From Halictus rubicundus (Eukaryota > Arthropoda > Insecta > Hymenoptera > Halictidae): 64,000 nucleotides of DNA. Shown here in pieces: positions 41,783-54,400 of this stretch (position 1 is the stretch's first letter; each line of letters begins with the position of its first letter). The DNA lies in the NCBI RefSeq assembly GCF_050948215.1, contig NW_027488641.1, positions 620,001 through 684,000 on the forward strand, read 5' to 3'. A model generated the notes under the pieces. The model did not search any database and was not told the DNA's origin. It was given only the letters and a program-made list of their open reading frames with translations. The position numbers were made by a program, and so were the translations under genes.

Positions 41783-44535
41783 TAGGATAGAGGATAGGAT
41801 AGGATAGAGGATAGGATAGGGTAGAGAATAGGATGGGATAGAGGATAGGATAGGATAGAGGATAGGATAGGATAGAGGATAGGATAGGATAGAGGATGGG
41901 ATAGGATAGAGGATAGGATAGGATAGAGGATAGGATAGGATAGAGAATAGGATAGGATAGAGGATAGGATAGGATAGAGGATAGGATAGGATAGAGGATA
42001 GGATAGGATAGAGGATGGGATAGGATAGAGGATAGGATACGATAGAGGATAAGGATAGGATAGAGGATAGGATAGGATAGAGGATAGGATAGGATAGAGG
42101 ATGGGATAGGATAGAGGATAGGATACGATAGAGGATAGGATAGGATAGAGGATAGGATAGGATAGAGGATAGGATAGGATAGAGGATCCCATATAGGATT
42201 TAATAGGATAGAGGATAGGATACGATAAAGGATAGGATAGGATAGAGGATAGGATATGATAGAGAATAGGATATAGGATTGGATAGGATAGCGGATAGGA
42301 TAGGATAGAGGATTGGATAGGATAGGGGATAGGATACGATAGAGGATAGGATAGGATAGAGAATAGGATATAGGATTGGATAGGATAGATGATAGAATAG
42401 GATAGAGGATAGGATAGGATAGAGGATAGGATATGATACAGGATAGGATAGGATAGAGGATAGGATAGGATAGAGGATAGGATAGGATACAGGATAGGAT
42501 AGGATAGAGGATAGGATATGATAGAGGATAGGATAGGATAGAGGATAGGATAGGATAGAGAATAGGATGGGATAGAGGATAGGATAGGATAGAGGATAGG
42601 ATAGGATAGAGGATAGGATAGGATAGAGGATGGGATAGGATAGAGGATAGGATAGGATAGAGGATAGGATAGGATAGAGAATAGGATAGGATAGAGGATA
42701 GGATAGGATAGAGGATAGGATAGGATAGAGGATAGGATAGGATAGAGGATGGGATAGGATAGAGGATAGGATACGATAGAGGATAAGGATAGGATAGAGG
42801 ATAGGATAGGATAGAGGATAGGATATGATAGAGGATACGATATAGGATTTAATAGGATAGAGGATAGGATAGGATAGAGGATAGGATAGGATAGAGGATG
42901 GGATAGGATAGAGGATAATATAGGATAGAGGATAGGATAGGATAGAGGATACGATATAGGATTTAATAGGATAGAGGATAGGATACGATAAAGGATAGGA
43001 TAGGATAGAGGATAGGATAGGATAGAGAATAGGATATAGGATTGGATAGGATAGCGGATAGGATAGGAGAGAGGATTGGATAGGATAGGGGATAGGATAC
43101 GATAGAGGATAGGATAGGATAGAGAATAGGATACAGGATTGTATAGGGTAGAGGATAAAATAGGATAGAGGACAGGATAGGATACAGGATAGGATAGGAT
43201 AGAGGATAGGATATGATAGAGGATAGCATAGGATAGAGGATAGGATAGGATAGAGAATAGGATGGGATAGAGGATAGGATAGGATACAGGATAGGATAGG
43301 ATAGAGGATAGGATAGGATAGAGGATGGGATAGGATAGAGGATAGGATAGGATAGAGGATAGGATAGGATAGAGAATAGGATAGGATAGAGGATAGGATA
43401 GGATAGAGTATAGGATAGGATAGAGGATAGGATAGGAAAGAGGGTGGGATAGGATAGAGGATAGGATACGATAGAGGATAAGGATAGGATAGAGGATAGG
43501 ATAGGATAGAGGATAGGATATGATAGAGGATACGATATAGGATTTAATAGGATAGAGGATAGGATAGGATAGAGGATAGGATAGGATAGAGGATAGGATA
43601 GGATAGAGGATGGGATAGGATAGAGGATAGGATAGGATGGAGGATAGGATACGATAGAGGATAGGATAGGATAGAGGATAGGATAGGATAGAGGATAGGA
43701 TAGGATGGAGGATAGGATAGGATAGAGGAGAGGATAGGATAGAGGATAGGATAGGATAGAGGATAGGATAGGATAGAGGATACGATATAGGATTTAATAG
43801 GATAGAGGATAGGATAAGATAGAGGATACGATAGGATTGAGGATAGGATAGGATAGAGAATAGGATAGGATAGAGGAAAGGATAGGATAGAGGATAGGAT
43901 AGGATAGAGGATAGGATAGGATAGAGGATGGGATAGGATAGAGGATAATATAGGATAGAGGATAGGATAGGATAGAGGATGGGATAGGATAGAGAATAAT
44001 ATAGGATAGAGGATAGGATAGGATAGAGGATAGGATAGGATAAAGGATAGGATAGGATAGAGGATAGGATACGATAGAGGATAGGATAGGATAGAGGATA
44101 CGATATAGGATTTAATAGGATAGAGGATAGGATACGATAAAGGATAGGATAGGATAGAGGATAGGATAGGATAGAGAATAGGATATAGGATTGGATAGGA
44201 TAGCGGATAGGATAGGATAGAGGATTGGATAGGATAGGGGATAGGATACGATAGAGGATAGGATAGGATAGAGAATAGGATATAGGATTGTATAGGATAG
44301 AGGATAGAATAGGATAGAGGATAGGATAGGATAGAGGATAGGATAGGATAGAGGATAGGATAGGATAGAGGATAGGATAGGATAGAGGATAGGATAGGAT
44401 AGAGGATCCGATATAGGATTTAATAGGATAGAGGATAGGATACGATAAAGGATAGGATAGGATAGAGGATAGGATAGGATAGAGAATAGGATATAGGATT
44501 GGATAGGATAGCGGATAGGATAGGATAGAGGATTG
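39045..44535 (+). repeat. Tandem duplication, 2,738-bp step (about 39,045-41,782 and 41,783-44,535)
   Basis: GATAGGGTAGAGAATAGG lies at 39,081 and 41,819, the 88-residue minus-strand segment at 40,225-40,491 and 42,963-43,229, GATCCGATA at 41,670 and 44,408, and TTGGATAGG at 41,761 and 44,499; every pair is 2,738 bp apart. Both copies share the uncommon GGAGAGAGG unit. The junction is visible at about 41,775-41,795, where a GCGGATA unit normally followed by GAGGATTGG is instead joined to GAGGATAGG. It lies within monomer register. Confidence 0.9.
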
Positions 44536-46019
44536 GATAGGATAGGGGATAGGATAGGATAGAGGATAGGATAGGATAGAGAATAGGATATAGGATTGGA
44601 TAGGATAGAGGATAGAATAGGATAGAGGATAGGATAGGATAGAGGATAGGATAGGATAGAGGATAGGATAGGATAGAGGATCCGATATAGGATTTAATAG
44701 GATAGAGGATAGGATACGATAAAGGATAGGATAGGATAGAGGATAGGATAGGATAGAGAATAGGACATAGGATAGGATAGGATAGAGGATTGGATAGGAT
44801 AGGGGATAGGATACGATAGAGGATAGGATAGGATAGAGAATAGGATATAGGATTGGATAGGATAGAGGATACGATATAGGATTTAATAGGATAGAGGATA
44901 GGATAGGATAGAGGATAGGATAGGATAGAGGATAGGATAGGATAGAGGATGGGATAGGATAGAGGATAATATAGGATAGAGGATAGGATAGGATGGAGGA
45001 TAGGATACGATAGAGGATAGGATAGGATAGAGGATATGATACGATAGAGGATAGGATAGGATAGAGGATACGATATAGGATTTAATAGGATAGAGGATAG
45101 GATACGATAAAGGATAGGATAGGATAGAGGATAGGATAGGATAGAGAATAGGATATAGGATTGGATAGGATAGCGGATAGGATAGGATAGAGGATTGGAT
45201 AGGATAGGGGATAGGATACGATAGAGGATAGGATAGGATAGAGAATAGGATATAGGATTGGATATTATAGAGGATAGAATAGGATAGAGGATAGGATAGG
45301 ATAGAGGATAGGATAGGATAGAGGATAGGATAGGATAGAGGATCCGATATAGGATTTAATAGGATAGAGGATAGGATAGGATAGAGGATAGGATAGGATA
45401 GAGGATAGGATAGGATAGAGGATACGATATAGGATTTAATAGGATAGAGGATAGGATACGATAAAGGATAGGATAGGATAGAGGATAGGATAGGATAGAG
45501 AATAGGATATAGGATTGGATAGTATAGCGGATAGGATAGGATAGAGGATTGGATAGGATAGGGGATAGGATACGATAGAGGATAGGATAGGATAGAGAAT
45601 AGGATATAGGATTGTATAGGATAGAGGATAGAATAGGATAGAGGATAGGATAGGATACAGGATAGGATAGGATAGAGGATAGGATAAGATAGAGGATAGG
45701 ATAGGATAGAGGATAGGATAGGATAGAGAATAGGATGGGATAGAGGATAGGATAGGATAGAGGATAGGATAGGATAGAGGATAGGATAGGATAGAGGATG
45801 GGATAGGATAGAGGATAGGATAGGATAGAGGATAGGATAGGATAGAGAATAGGATAGGATAGAGGATAGGATAGGATAGAGGATAGGATAGGATAGAGGA
45901 TAGGATAGGATAGAGGATGGGATAGGATAGAGGATAGGATGCGATAGAGGATAAGGATAGGATAGAGGATAGGATAGGATAGAGGATAGGATATGATAGA
46001 GGATACGATATAGGATTTA
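44536..46019 (+). repeat. Array segment with HOR cassettes
   Basis: This is 17-mer array with cassette fragments. A damaged cassette near 44,761-44,800 reads GAGAATAGGACATAGG and lacks the GCGGATA unit. Variants such as GGATATTATAGAGG near 45,263 and GATAGTATAGCGG near 45,521 are private. I see no unique sequence and did not resolve a large duplication. Confidence 0.65.
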
Positions 46020-46352
46020 ATAGGATAGAGGATAGGGTAGGATAGAGGATAGGATAGGATAGAGGATAGGATACGATAGAGGATAAGGATAGGATAGAGA
46101 ATAGGATAGGATAGAGGATAGGATATGATAGAGGATACGATATAGGATTTAATAGGATAGAGGATAGGATAGGATAGAGGATAGGATAGGATAGAGGATA
46201 GGATAGGATAGAGGATACGATAGGATAGAGGATGGGATAGGATAGAGGATAATATAGGATAGAGGATAGGATAGGATGGAGGATAGGATACGATAGAGGA
46301 TAGGATAGGATAGAGGATATGATACGATAGAGGATAGGATACGATAGAGGAT

Positions 46353-46934
46353 ACGATATAGGATTTAATAGGATAGAGGATAGGATACGATAAAGGATAG
46401 GATAGGATAGAGGATAGGATAGGATAGAGAATAGGATATAGGATTGGATAGGATAGCGGATAGGATAGGATAGAGGATTGGATAGGATAGGGGATAGGAT
46501 ACGATAGAGGATAGGATAGGATAGAGAATAGGATATAGGATTGGATAGGATAGAGGATAGAATAGGATAGAGGATAGGATAGGATAGAGGATAGGATAGG
46601 ATAGAGGATAGGATAGGATAGAGGATAGGATAGGATAGAGGATCCGATATAGGATTTAATAGGATAGAGGATAGGATACGATAAAGGATAGGATAGGATA
46701 GAGGATAGGATAGGATAGAGAGTAGGATATAGGATTGGATAGGATAGCGGATAGGATAGGATAGAGGATTGGATAGGATAGGGGATAGGATACGATAGAG
46801 GATAGGATAGGATAGAGAATAGGATATAGGATTGGATAGGACAGAGGATAGAATAGAATAGAGGATAGGATAGGATAGAGGATAGGATAGGATAGAGGAT
46901 AGGATAGGATAGAGGATAGGATAGGATAGAGGAT
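46353..46934 (+). repeat. 291-bp HOR, two tandem copies
   Basis: Cassette markers at 46,353, 46,644 and 46,935 give two exact 291-bp steps. The second copy carries GAGAGTAGGATA near 46,719 instead of GAGAATAGGATA, and GGACAGAGG near 46,840. The same GAGAGTAGG change is found 2,120 bp downstream, which links this site to the one at 48,473. Confidence 0.85.
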
Positions 46935-48472
46935 CCGATATAGGATTTAATAGGATAGAGGATAGGATACGATAAAGGATAGGATAGGATAGAGGATGGG
47001 ATAGGATAGAGGATAGGATACGATAGAGGATAGGATAGGATAGAGGATAGGATAGGATAGAGGATAGGATAGGATAGAGGATCCCATATAGGATTTAATA
47101 GGATAGAGGATAGGATACGATAAAGGATAGGATAGGATAGAGGATAGGATAGGATAGAGAATAGGATATAGGATTGGATAGGATAGCGGATAGGATAGGA
47201 TAGAGGATTGGATAGGATAGGGGATAGGATACGATAGAGGATAGGATAGGATAGAGAATAGGATATAGGATTGGATAGGATAGAGGATAGAATAGGATAG
47301 AGGATAGGATAGGATAGAGGATAGGATATGATACAGGATAGGATAGGATAGAGGATAGGATAGGATAGAGGATAGGATAGGATACAGGATAGGATAGGAT
47401 AGAGGATAGGATATGATAGAGGATAGGATAGGATAGAGGATAGGATAGGATAGAGAATAGGATGGGATAGAGGATAGGATAGGATAGAGGATAGGATAGG
47501 ATAGAGGATAGGATAGGATAGAGGATGGGATAGGATAGAGGATAGGATAGGATAGAGGATAGGATAGGATAGAGAATAGGATAGGATAGAGGATAGGATA
47601 GGATAGAGGATAGGATAGGATAGAGGATAGGATAGGATAGAGGATGGGATAGGATAGAGGATAGGATACGATAGAGGATAAGGATAGGATAGAGGATAGG
47701 ATAGGATAGAGGATAGGATATGATAGAGGATACGATATAGGATTTAATAGGATAGAGGATAGGATAGGATAGAGGATAGGATAGGATAGAGGATAGGATA
47801 TGATAGAGGATGGGATAGGATAGAGGATAATATAGGATAGAGGATAGGATAGGATGGAGGATAGGATACGATAGAGGATAGGATAGGATAGAGGATATGA
47901 TACGATAGAGGATAGGATAGGATAGAGGATACGATATAGGATTTAATAGGATAGAGGATAGGATACGATAAAGGATAGGATAGGATAGAGGATAGGATAG
48001 GATAGAGAATAGGATATAGGATTGGATAGGATAGCGGATAGGATAGGATAGAGGATTGGATAGGATAGGGGATAGGATACGATAGAGGATAGGATAGCAT
48101 AGAGAATAGGATATAGGATTGTATAGGATAGAGGATAGAATAGGATAGAGGATAGGGTAGGATAGAGGATAGGATAGGATAGAGGATAGGATACGATAGA
48201 GGATAAGGATAGGATGGAGAATAGGATAGGATAGAGGATAGGATATGATAGAGGATACGATATAGGATTTAATAGGATAGAGGATAGGATAGGATAGAGG
48301 ATAGGATAGGATAGAGGATAGGATAGGATAGAGGATAGGATAGGATAGAGGATGGGATAGGATAGAGGATAATATAGGATAGAGGATAGGATAGGATGGA
48401 GGATAGGATACGATAGAGGATAGGATAGGATAGAGGATATGATACGATAGAGGATAGGATACGATAGAGGAT

Positions 48473-48763
48473 ACGATATAGGATTCAATAGGATAGAGGA
48501 TAGGATACGATAAAGGATAGGATAGGATAGAGGATAGGATAGGATAGAGAATAGGATATAGGATTGGATAGGATAGCGGATAGGATAGGATAGAGGATTG
48601 GATAGGATAGGGGATAGGATACGATAGAGGATAGGATAGGATAGAGAATAGGATATAGGATTGGATAGGATAGAGGATAGAATAGGATAGAGGATAGGAT
48701 AGGATAGAGGATAGGATAGGATAGAGGATAGGATAGGATAGAGGATAGGATAGGATAGAGGAT
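48473..48763 (+). repeat. 291-bp HOR copy (duplicate of the 46.35-kb site)
   Basis: Markers at 48,473 and 48,764 are 291 bp apart. This site is the 2,120-bp-shifted counterpart of 46,353 and is followed by the same GAGAGTAGGATA variant near 48,839. Here the TAGGATTTAATA unit reads TAGGATTCAATA, a private substitution. Confidence 0.8.
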
Positions 48764-49929
48764 CCGATATAGGATTTAATAGGATAGAGGATAGGATACG
48801 ATAAAGGATAGGATAGGATAGAGGATAGGATAGGATAGAGAGTAGGATATAGGATTGGATAGGATAGCGGATAGGATAGGATAGAGGATTGGATAGGATA
48901 GGGGATAGGATACGATAGAGGATAGGATAGGATAGAGAATAGGATATAGGATTGGATAGGATAGAGGATACGATATAGGATTTAATAGGATAGAGGATAG
49001 GATAGGATAGAGGATAGGATAGGATAGAGGATAGGATAGGATAGAGGATGGGATAGGATAGAGGATAATATAGGATAGAGGATAGGATAGGATGGAGGAT
49101 AGGATATAGGATTGGATAGGATAGCGGATAGGATAGGATAGAGGATTGGATAGGATAGGGGATAGGATACGATAGAGGATAGGATAGGATAGAGAATAGG
49201 ATATAGGATTGGATAGGACAGAGGATAGAATAGGATAGAGGATAGGATAGGATAGAGGATAGGATAGGATAGAGGATAGGATAGGATAGAGGATCCGATA
49301 TAGGATTTAATAGGATAGAGGATAGGATACGATAAAGGATAGGATAGGATAGAGGATAGGATAGGATAGAGGATAGGATATGATAGAGGATACGATATAG
49401 GATTTAATAGGATAGAGGATAGGATAGGATAGAGGATAGGATAGGATAGAGGATAGGATAGGATAGAGGATGGGATAGGATAGAGGATAATATAGGATAG
49501 AGGATAGGATAGGATGGAGGATAGGATAGGATAGAGGATAGGATATGATACAGGATAGGATAGGATAGAGGATAGGATAGGATAGAGGATAGGATAGGAT
49601 ACAGGATAGGATAGGCTAGAGGATAGGATATGATAGAGGATAGGATAGGATAGAGGATAGGATAGGATAGAGAATAGGATGGGATAGAGGATAGGATAGG
49701 ATAGAGGATAGGATAGGATAGAGGATAGGATAGGATAGAGGATGGGATAGGATAGAGGATAGGATAGGATAGAGGATAGGATAGGATAGAGAATAGGATA
49801 GGATAGAGGATAGGATAGGATAGAGGATAGGATAGGATAGAGGATAGGATAGGATAGAGGATGGGATAGGATAGAGGATAGGATACGATAGAGGATAAGG
49901 ATAGGATAGAGGATAGGATAGGATAGAGG

Positions 49930-51400
49930 ATAGGATATAGGATTGGATAGGATAGCGGATAGGATAGGATAGAGGATTGGATAGGATAGGGGATAGGATA
50001 CGATAGAGGATAGGATAGGATAGAGAATAGGATATAGGATTGTATAGGATAGAGGATAGAATAGGATAGAGGATAGGATAGGATAGAGGATAGGATAGGA
50101 TAGAGGATAGGATAGGATAGAGGATAGGATAGGATAGAGGATCCGATATAGGATTTAATAGGATAGAGGATAGGATACGATAAAGGATAGGATAGGATAG
50201 AGGATAGGATAGGATAGAGAATAGGATATAGGATTGGATAGGATAGCGGATAGGATAGGATAGAGGATTGGATAGGGTAGGGGATAGGATACGATAGAGG
50301 ATAGGATAGGATAGAGAATAGGATATGATAGAGGATAGGATAGGATAGAGGATAGGATAGGATAGAGAATAGGATGGGATAGAGGATAGGATAGGATAGA
50401 GAATAGGATATAGGATTGGATAGGATAGCGGATGGGATAGGATAGAGGATTGGATAGGGTAGGGGATAGGATACGATAGAGGATAGGATAGGATAGAGAA
50501 TAGGATATGATAGAGGATAGGATAGGATACAGGATAGGATAGGCTAGAGGATAGGATATGATAGAGGATAGGATAGGATAGAGGATAGGATAGGATAGAG
50601 AATAGGATAGGATAGAGGATAGGATAGGATAGAGGATAGGATAGGATAGAGGATAGGATAGGATAGAGGATGGGATAGGATAGAGGATAGGATACGATAG
50701 AGGATAAGGATAGGATAGAGGATAGGATAGGATAGAGGATAGGATATAGGATTGGATAGGATAGCGGATAGGATAGGATAGAGGATTGGATAGGATAGGG
50801 GATAGGATACGATAGAGGATAGGATAGGATAGAGAATAGGATATAGGATTGTATAGGATAGAGGATAGAATAGGATAGAGGATAGGATAGGATAGAGGAT
50901 AGGATAGGATAGAGGATAGGATAGGATAGAGGATAGGATAGGATAGAGGATCCGATATAGGATTTAATAGGATAGAGGATAGGATACGATAAAGGATAGG
51001 ATAGGATAGAGGATAGGATAGGATAGAGAATAGGATATAGGATTGGATAGGATAGCGGATAGGATAGGATAGACGATTGGATAGGATAGGGGATAGGATA
51101 CGATAGAGGATAGGATAGGATAGAGAATAGGATATAGGATTGGATAGGATAGCGGATGGGATAGGATAGAGGATTGGATAGGGTAGGGGATAGGATACGA
51201 TAGAGGATAGGATAGGATAGAGAATAGGATATGATAGAGGATAGGATAGGATAGAGGATAGGATAGGATAGAGAATAGGATGGGATAGAGGATAGGATAG
51301 GATAGAGGATAGGATAGGATAGAGGATAGGATAGGATAGAGGATGGGATAGGATAGAGGATAGGATAGGATAGAGGATAGGATAGGATAGAGGATAGGAT
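49930..51400 (+). repeat. Duplication, about 809-bp step
   Basis: The cassette containing GGATTGTATAGG occurs at 50,040 and 50,849 (offset 809) in the same order of GCGGATA, GAGGATTGG, GGGGATAGG and GATCCGATA units. The rarer order GCGGATGGGATAGG, GATTGGATAGGGTAGGGG and GAGAATAGGATATGATAGAGG is found near 50,430-50,510 and 51,150-51,240. Exact boundaries were not resolved. Confidence 0.65.
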
Positions 51401-51410
51401 AGGATAGAGG

Positions 51411-54400
51411 ATACGATATAGGATTTAATAGGAAAGAGGATAGGATACGATAGAGGATACGATAGGATAGAGGATGGGATAGGATAGAGAATAGGATAGG
51501 ATAGAGGAAAGGATAGGATAGAGGATAGGATGGGATAGAGGATAGGATAGGATAGAGGATGGGATAGGATAGAGGATAATATAGGATAGAGGATAGGATA
51601 GGATAGAGGATGGGATAGGATAGAGAATAATATAGGATAGAGGATAGGATAGGATAGAGGATAGGATAGGATAGAGGATAGGATAGGATAGAGGATAGGA
51701 TACGATAGAGGATAGGATAGGATAGAGGATACGATATAGGATTTAATAGGATAGAGGTAAGGATACGATAAAGGATAGGATAGGATAGAGGATAGGATAG
51801 GATAGAGAATAGGATATAGGATTGGATAGGATAGCGGATAGGATAGGATAGAGGATTGGATAGGATAGGGGATAGGATACGATAGAGGATAGGATAGGAT
51901 AGAGAATAGGATATAGGATTGTATAGGATAGAGGATAGAATAGGATAGAGGATAGGATAGGATAGAGGATAGGATAGGATAGAGGATAGGATAGGATAGA
52001 GGATAGGATAGGATAGAGGATCCGATATAGGATTTAATAGGATAGAGGATAGGATACGATAAAGGATAGGATAGGATAGAGGATAGGATAGGATAGAGAA
52101 TAGGATATAGGATTGGATAGGATAGCGGATAGGATAGGATAGAGGATTGGATAGGATAGGGGATAGGATACGATAGAGGATAGGATAGGATAGAGAATAG
52201 GATATAGGATTGGATAGGATAGAGGATAGAATAGGATAGAGGATAGGATAGGATAGAGGGTAGGATATGATACAGGATAGGATAGGATAGAGGATAGGAT
52301 AGCATAGAGGATAGGATAGGATACAGGATAGGATAGGATAGAGGATAGGATAGGATAGAGGATAGGATAGGATAGAGGATGGGATAGGATAGAGGATAGG
52401 ATAGGATAGAGGATAGGATAGGATAGAGGATAGGATAGGATAGAGGATAGGATAGGATAGAGGATAGGATAGGATAGAGGATAGGATAGGATAGAGGATA
52501 GGATAGGATAGAGGATAGGATAGGATAGAGGATAGGATAGGATAGGGGATAGGATAGGATAGGGGATAGGATAGGATAGAGGATACGATATAGGATTTAA
52601 TAGGATAGAGGATAGGATACGATAGAGGATACGATAGGATAGAGGATAGGATAGGATAGAGAATAGGATAGGATAGAGGAAAGGATAGGATAGAGGATAG
52701 GATAGGATAGAGGATAGGATAGGATAGGGGATGGGATAGGATAGAGGATAATATAGGATAGAGGATAGGATAGGATAGAGGATGGGATAGGATAGAGGAT
52801 AATATAGGATAGAGGATAGGATAGGATAGAGGATAGGATAGGATAGAGGATAGGATAGGATAGAGGATAGGATACGATAGAGGATAGGATAGGATAGAGG
52901 ATCCGATATAGGATTTAATAGGATAGAGGATAGGATACGATAAAGGATAGGATAGGATAGAGGATAGGATAGGATAGAGAATAGGCTATAGGATTGGATA
53001 GGATAGCGGATAGGATACGATAGAGGATAGGATAGAGGATAGGATAGGATAGAGGATAGGATAGGATAGAGGATAGGATAGGATAGAGGATACGATATAG
53101 GATTTAATATTATAGAGGATAGGATACGATAGAGGATACGATAGGATAGAGGATAGGATATAGGATTGGATAGGATAGCGGATAGGATAGGATAGGGGAT
53201 TGGATAGGATAGAGAATAGGATATAGGATTGGATAGGATACAGGATAGAATAGGATAGAGGATAGGATAGGATAGAGGATAGGATATGATACAGGATAGG
53301 ATAGGATACAGGATAGGATAGGATAGAGGATAGGATATGATAGAGGATAGGATAGGATAGAGGATAGGATAGGATAGAGAATAGGATAGGATAGAGGATA
53401 GGATAGGATAGAGGATAGGATAGGATAGAGGATAGGATAGGATAGAGGATGGGATAGGATAGAGGATAGGATACGATAGAGGATAAGGATAGGATAGAGG
53501 ATAGGATAGGATAGAGGATAGGATATGATAGAGGATACGATATAGGATTTAATAGGATAGAGGATAGGATAGGATAGAGGATAGGATAGGATAGAGGATA
53601 GGATAGGATAGAGGATGGGATAGGATAGAGGATAATATAGGATAGAGGATAGGATAGGATGGAGGATAGGATACGATAGAGGATAGGATAGGATAGAGGA
53701 TATGATACGATAGACGATAGGATAGGATAGAGGATACGATATAGGATTTAATAGGATAGAGTATAGGATACGATAGAGGATAGGATACGATAGAGGATAG
53801 GATATGATAGAGGATAGGATAGGATAGAGGATAGGATAGGATAGAGGATAGGATAGGATAGAGGATAGGATAGGATAGAGGATAGGATACGATAGAGGAT
53901 AGGATAGGATAGAGGATACGATATAGGATTTAATAGGATAGAGGATAGGATACGATAGAGGATAGGATAGGATAGAGGATCCGATACAGGATTTAATAGG
54001 ATAGAGGATAGGATACGATAAAGGATAGGATAGGATAGAGGATAGGATAGGATAGAGAATAGGATAGGATAGAGGATAGGATAGGATAGAGGATAGGATA
54101 GGATAGAGGATAATATAGGATAGAGGATAGGATAGGATAGAGGATAGGATAGAGGATCCGATATAGGATTTAATAGGATAGAGGATAGGATACGATAAAG
54201 GATAGGATAGGATAGAGGATAGGATAGGATAGACAATAGGATATAGGATTGGATAGGATAGAGGATAGGGTAGGATAGAGGATAGGATAGGATAGAGAAT
54301 AGGATAGGATAGAGGAAAGTATAAGATAGAGGATAGGATAGGATAGAGGATAGGATAGGATAGAGGATGGGATAGGATAGAGGATAATATAGGATAGAGG

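Larger units (their letters stand above)
46020..49370 (+). repeat. Duplication, 2,120-bp offset with a 257-bp insertion in the second copy
   Basis: The order GATAGGGTAGG (46,031 and 48,151), TACGATAGAGGATACGATATAGG (46,321 and 48,441) and GAGAGTAGGATAT (46,721 and 48,841) repeats at 2,120 bp. From the GGACAGAGG variant onward (46,841 and 49,218) the offset is 2,377, so 257 bp of array was added near 48,963-49,218. Similarity ends near 46,990/49,370. Small differences include GATGGAGAATAGG near 48,213 against GATAGAGAATAGG in the first copy. Confidence 0.82.
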
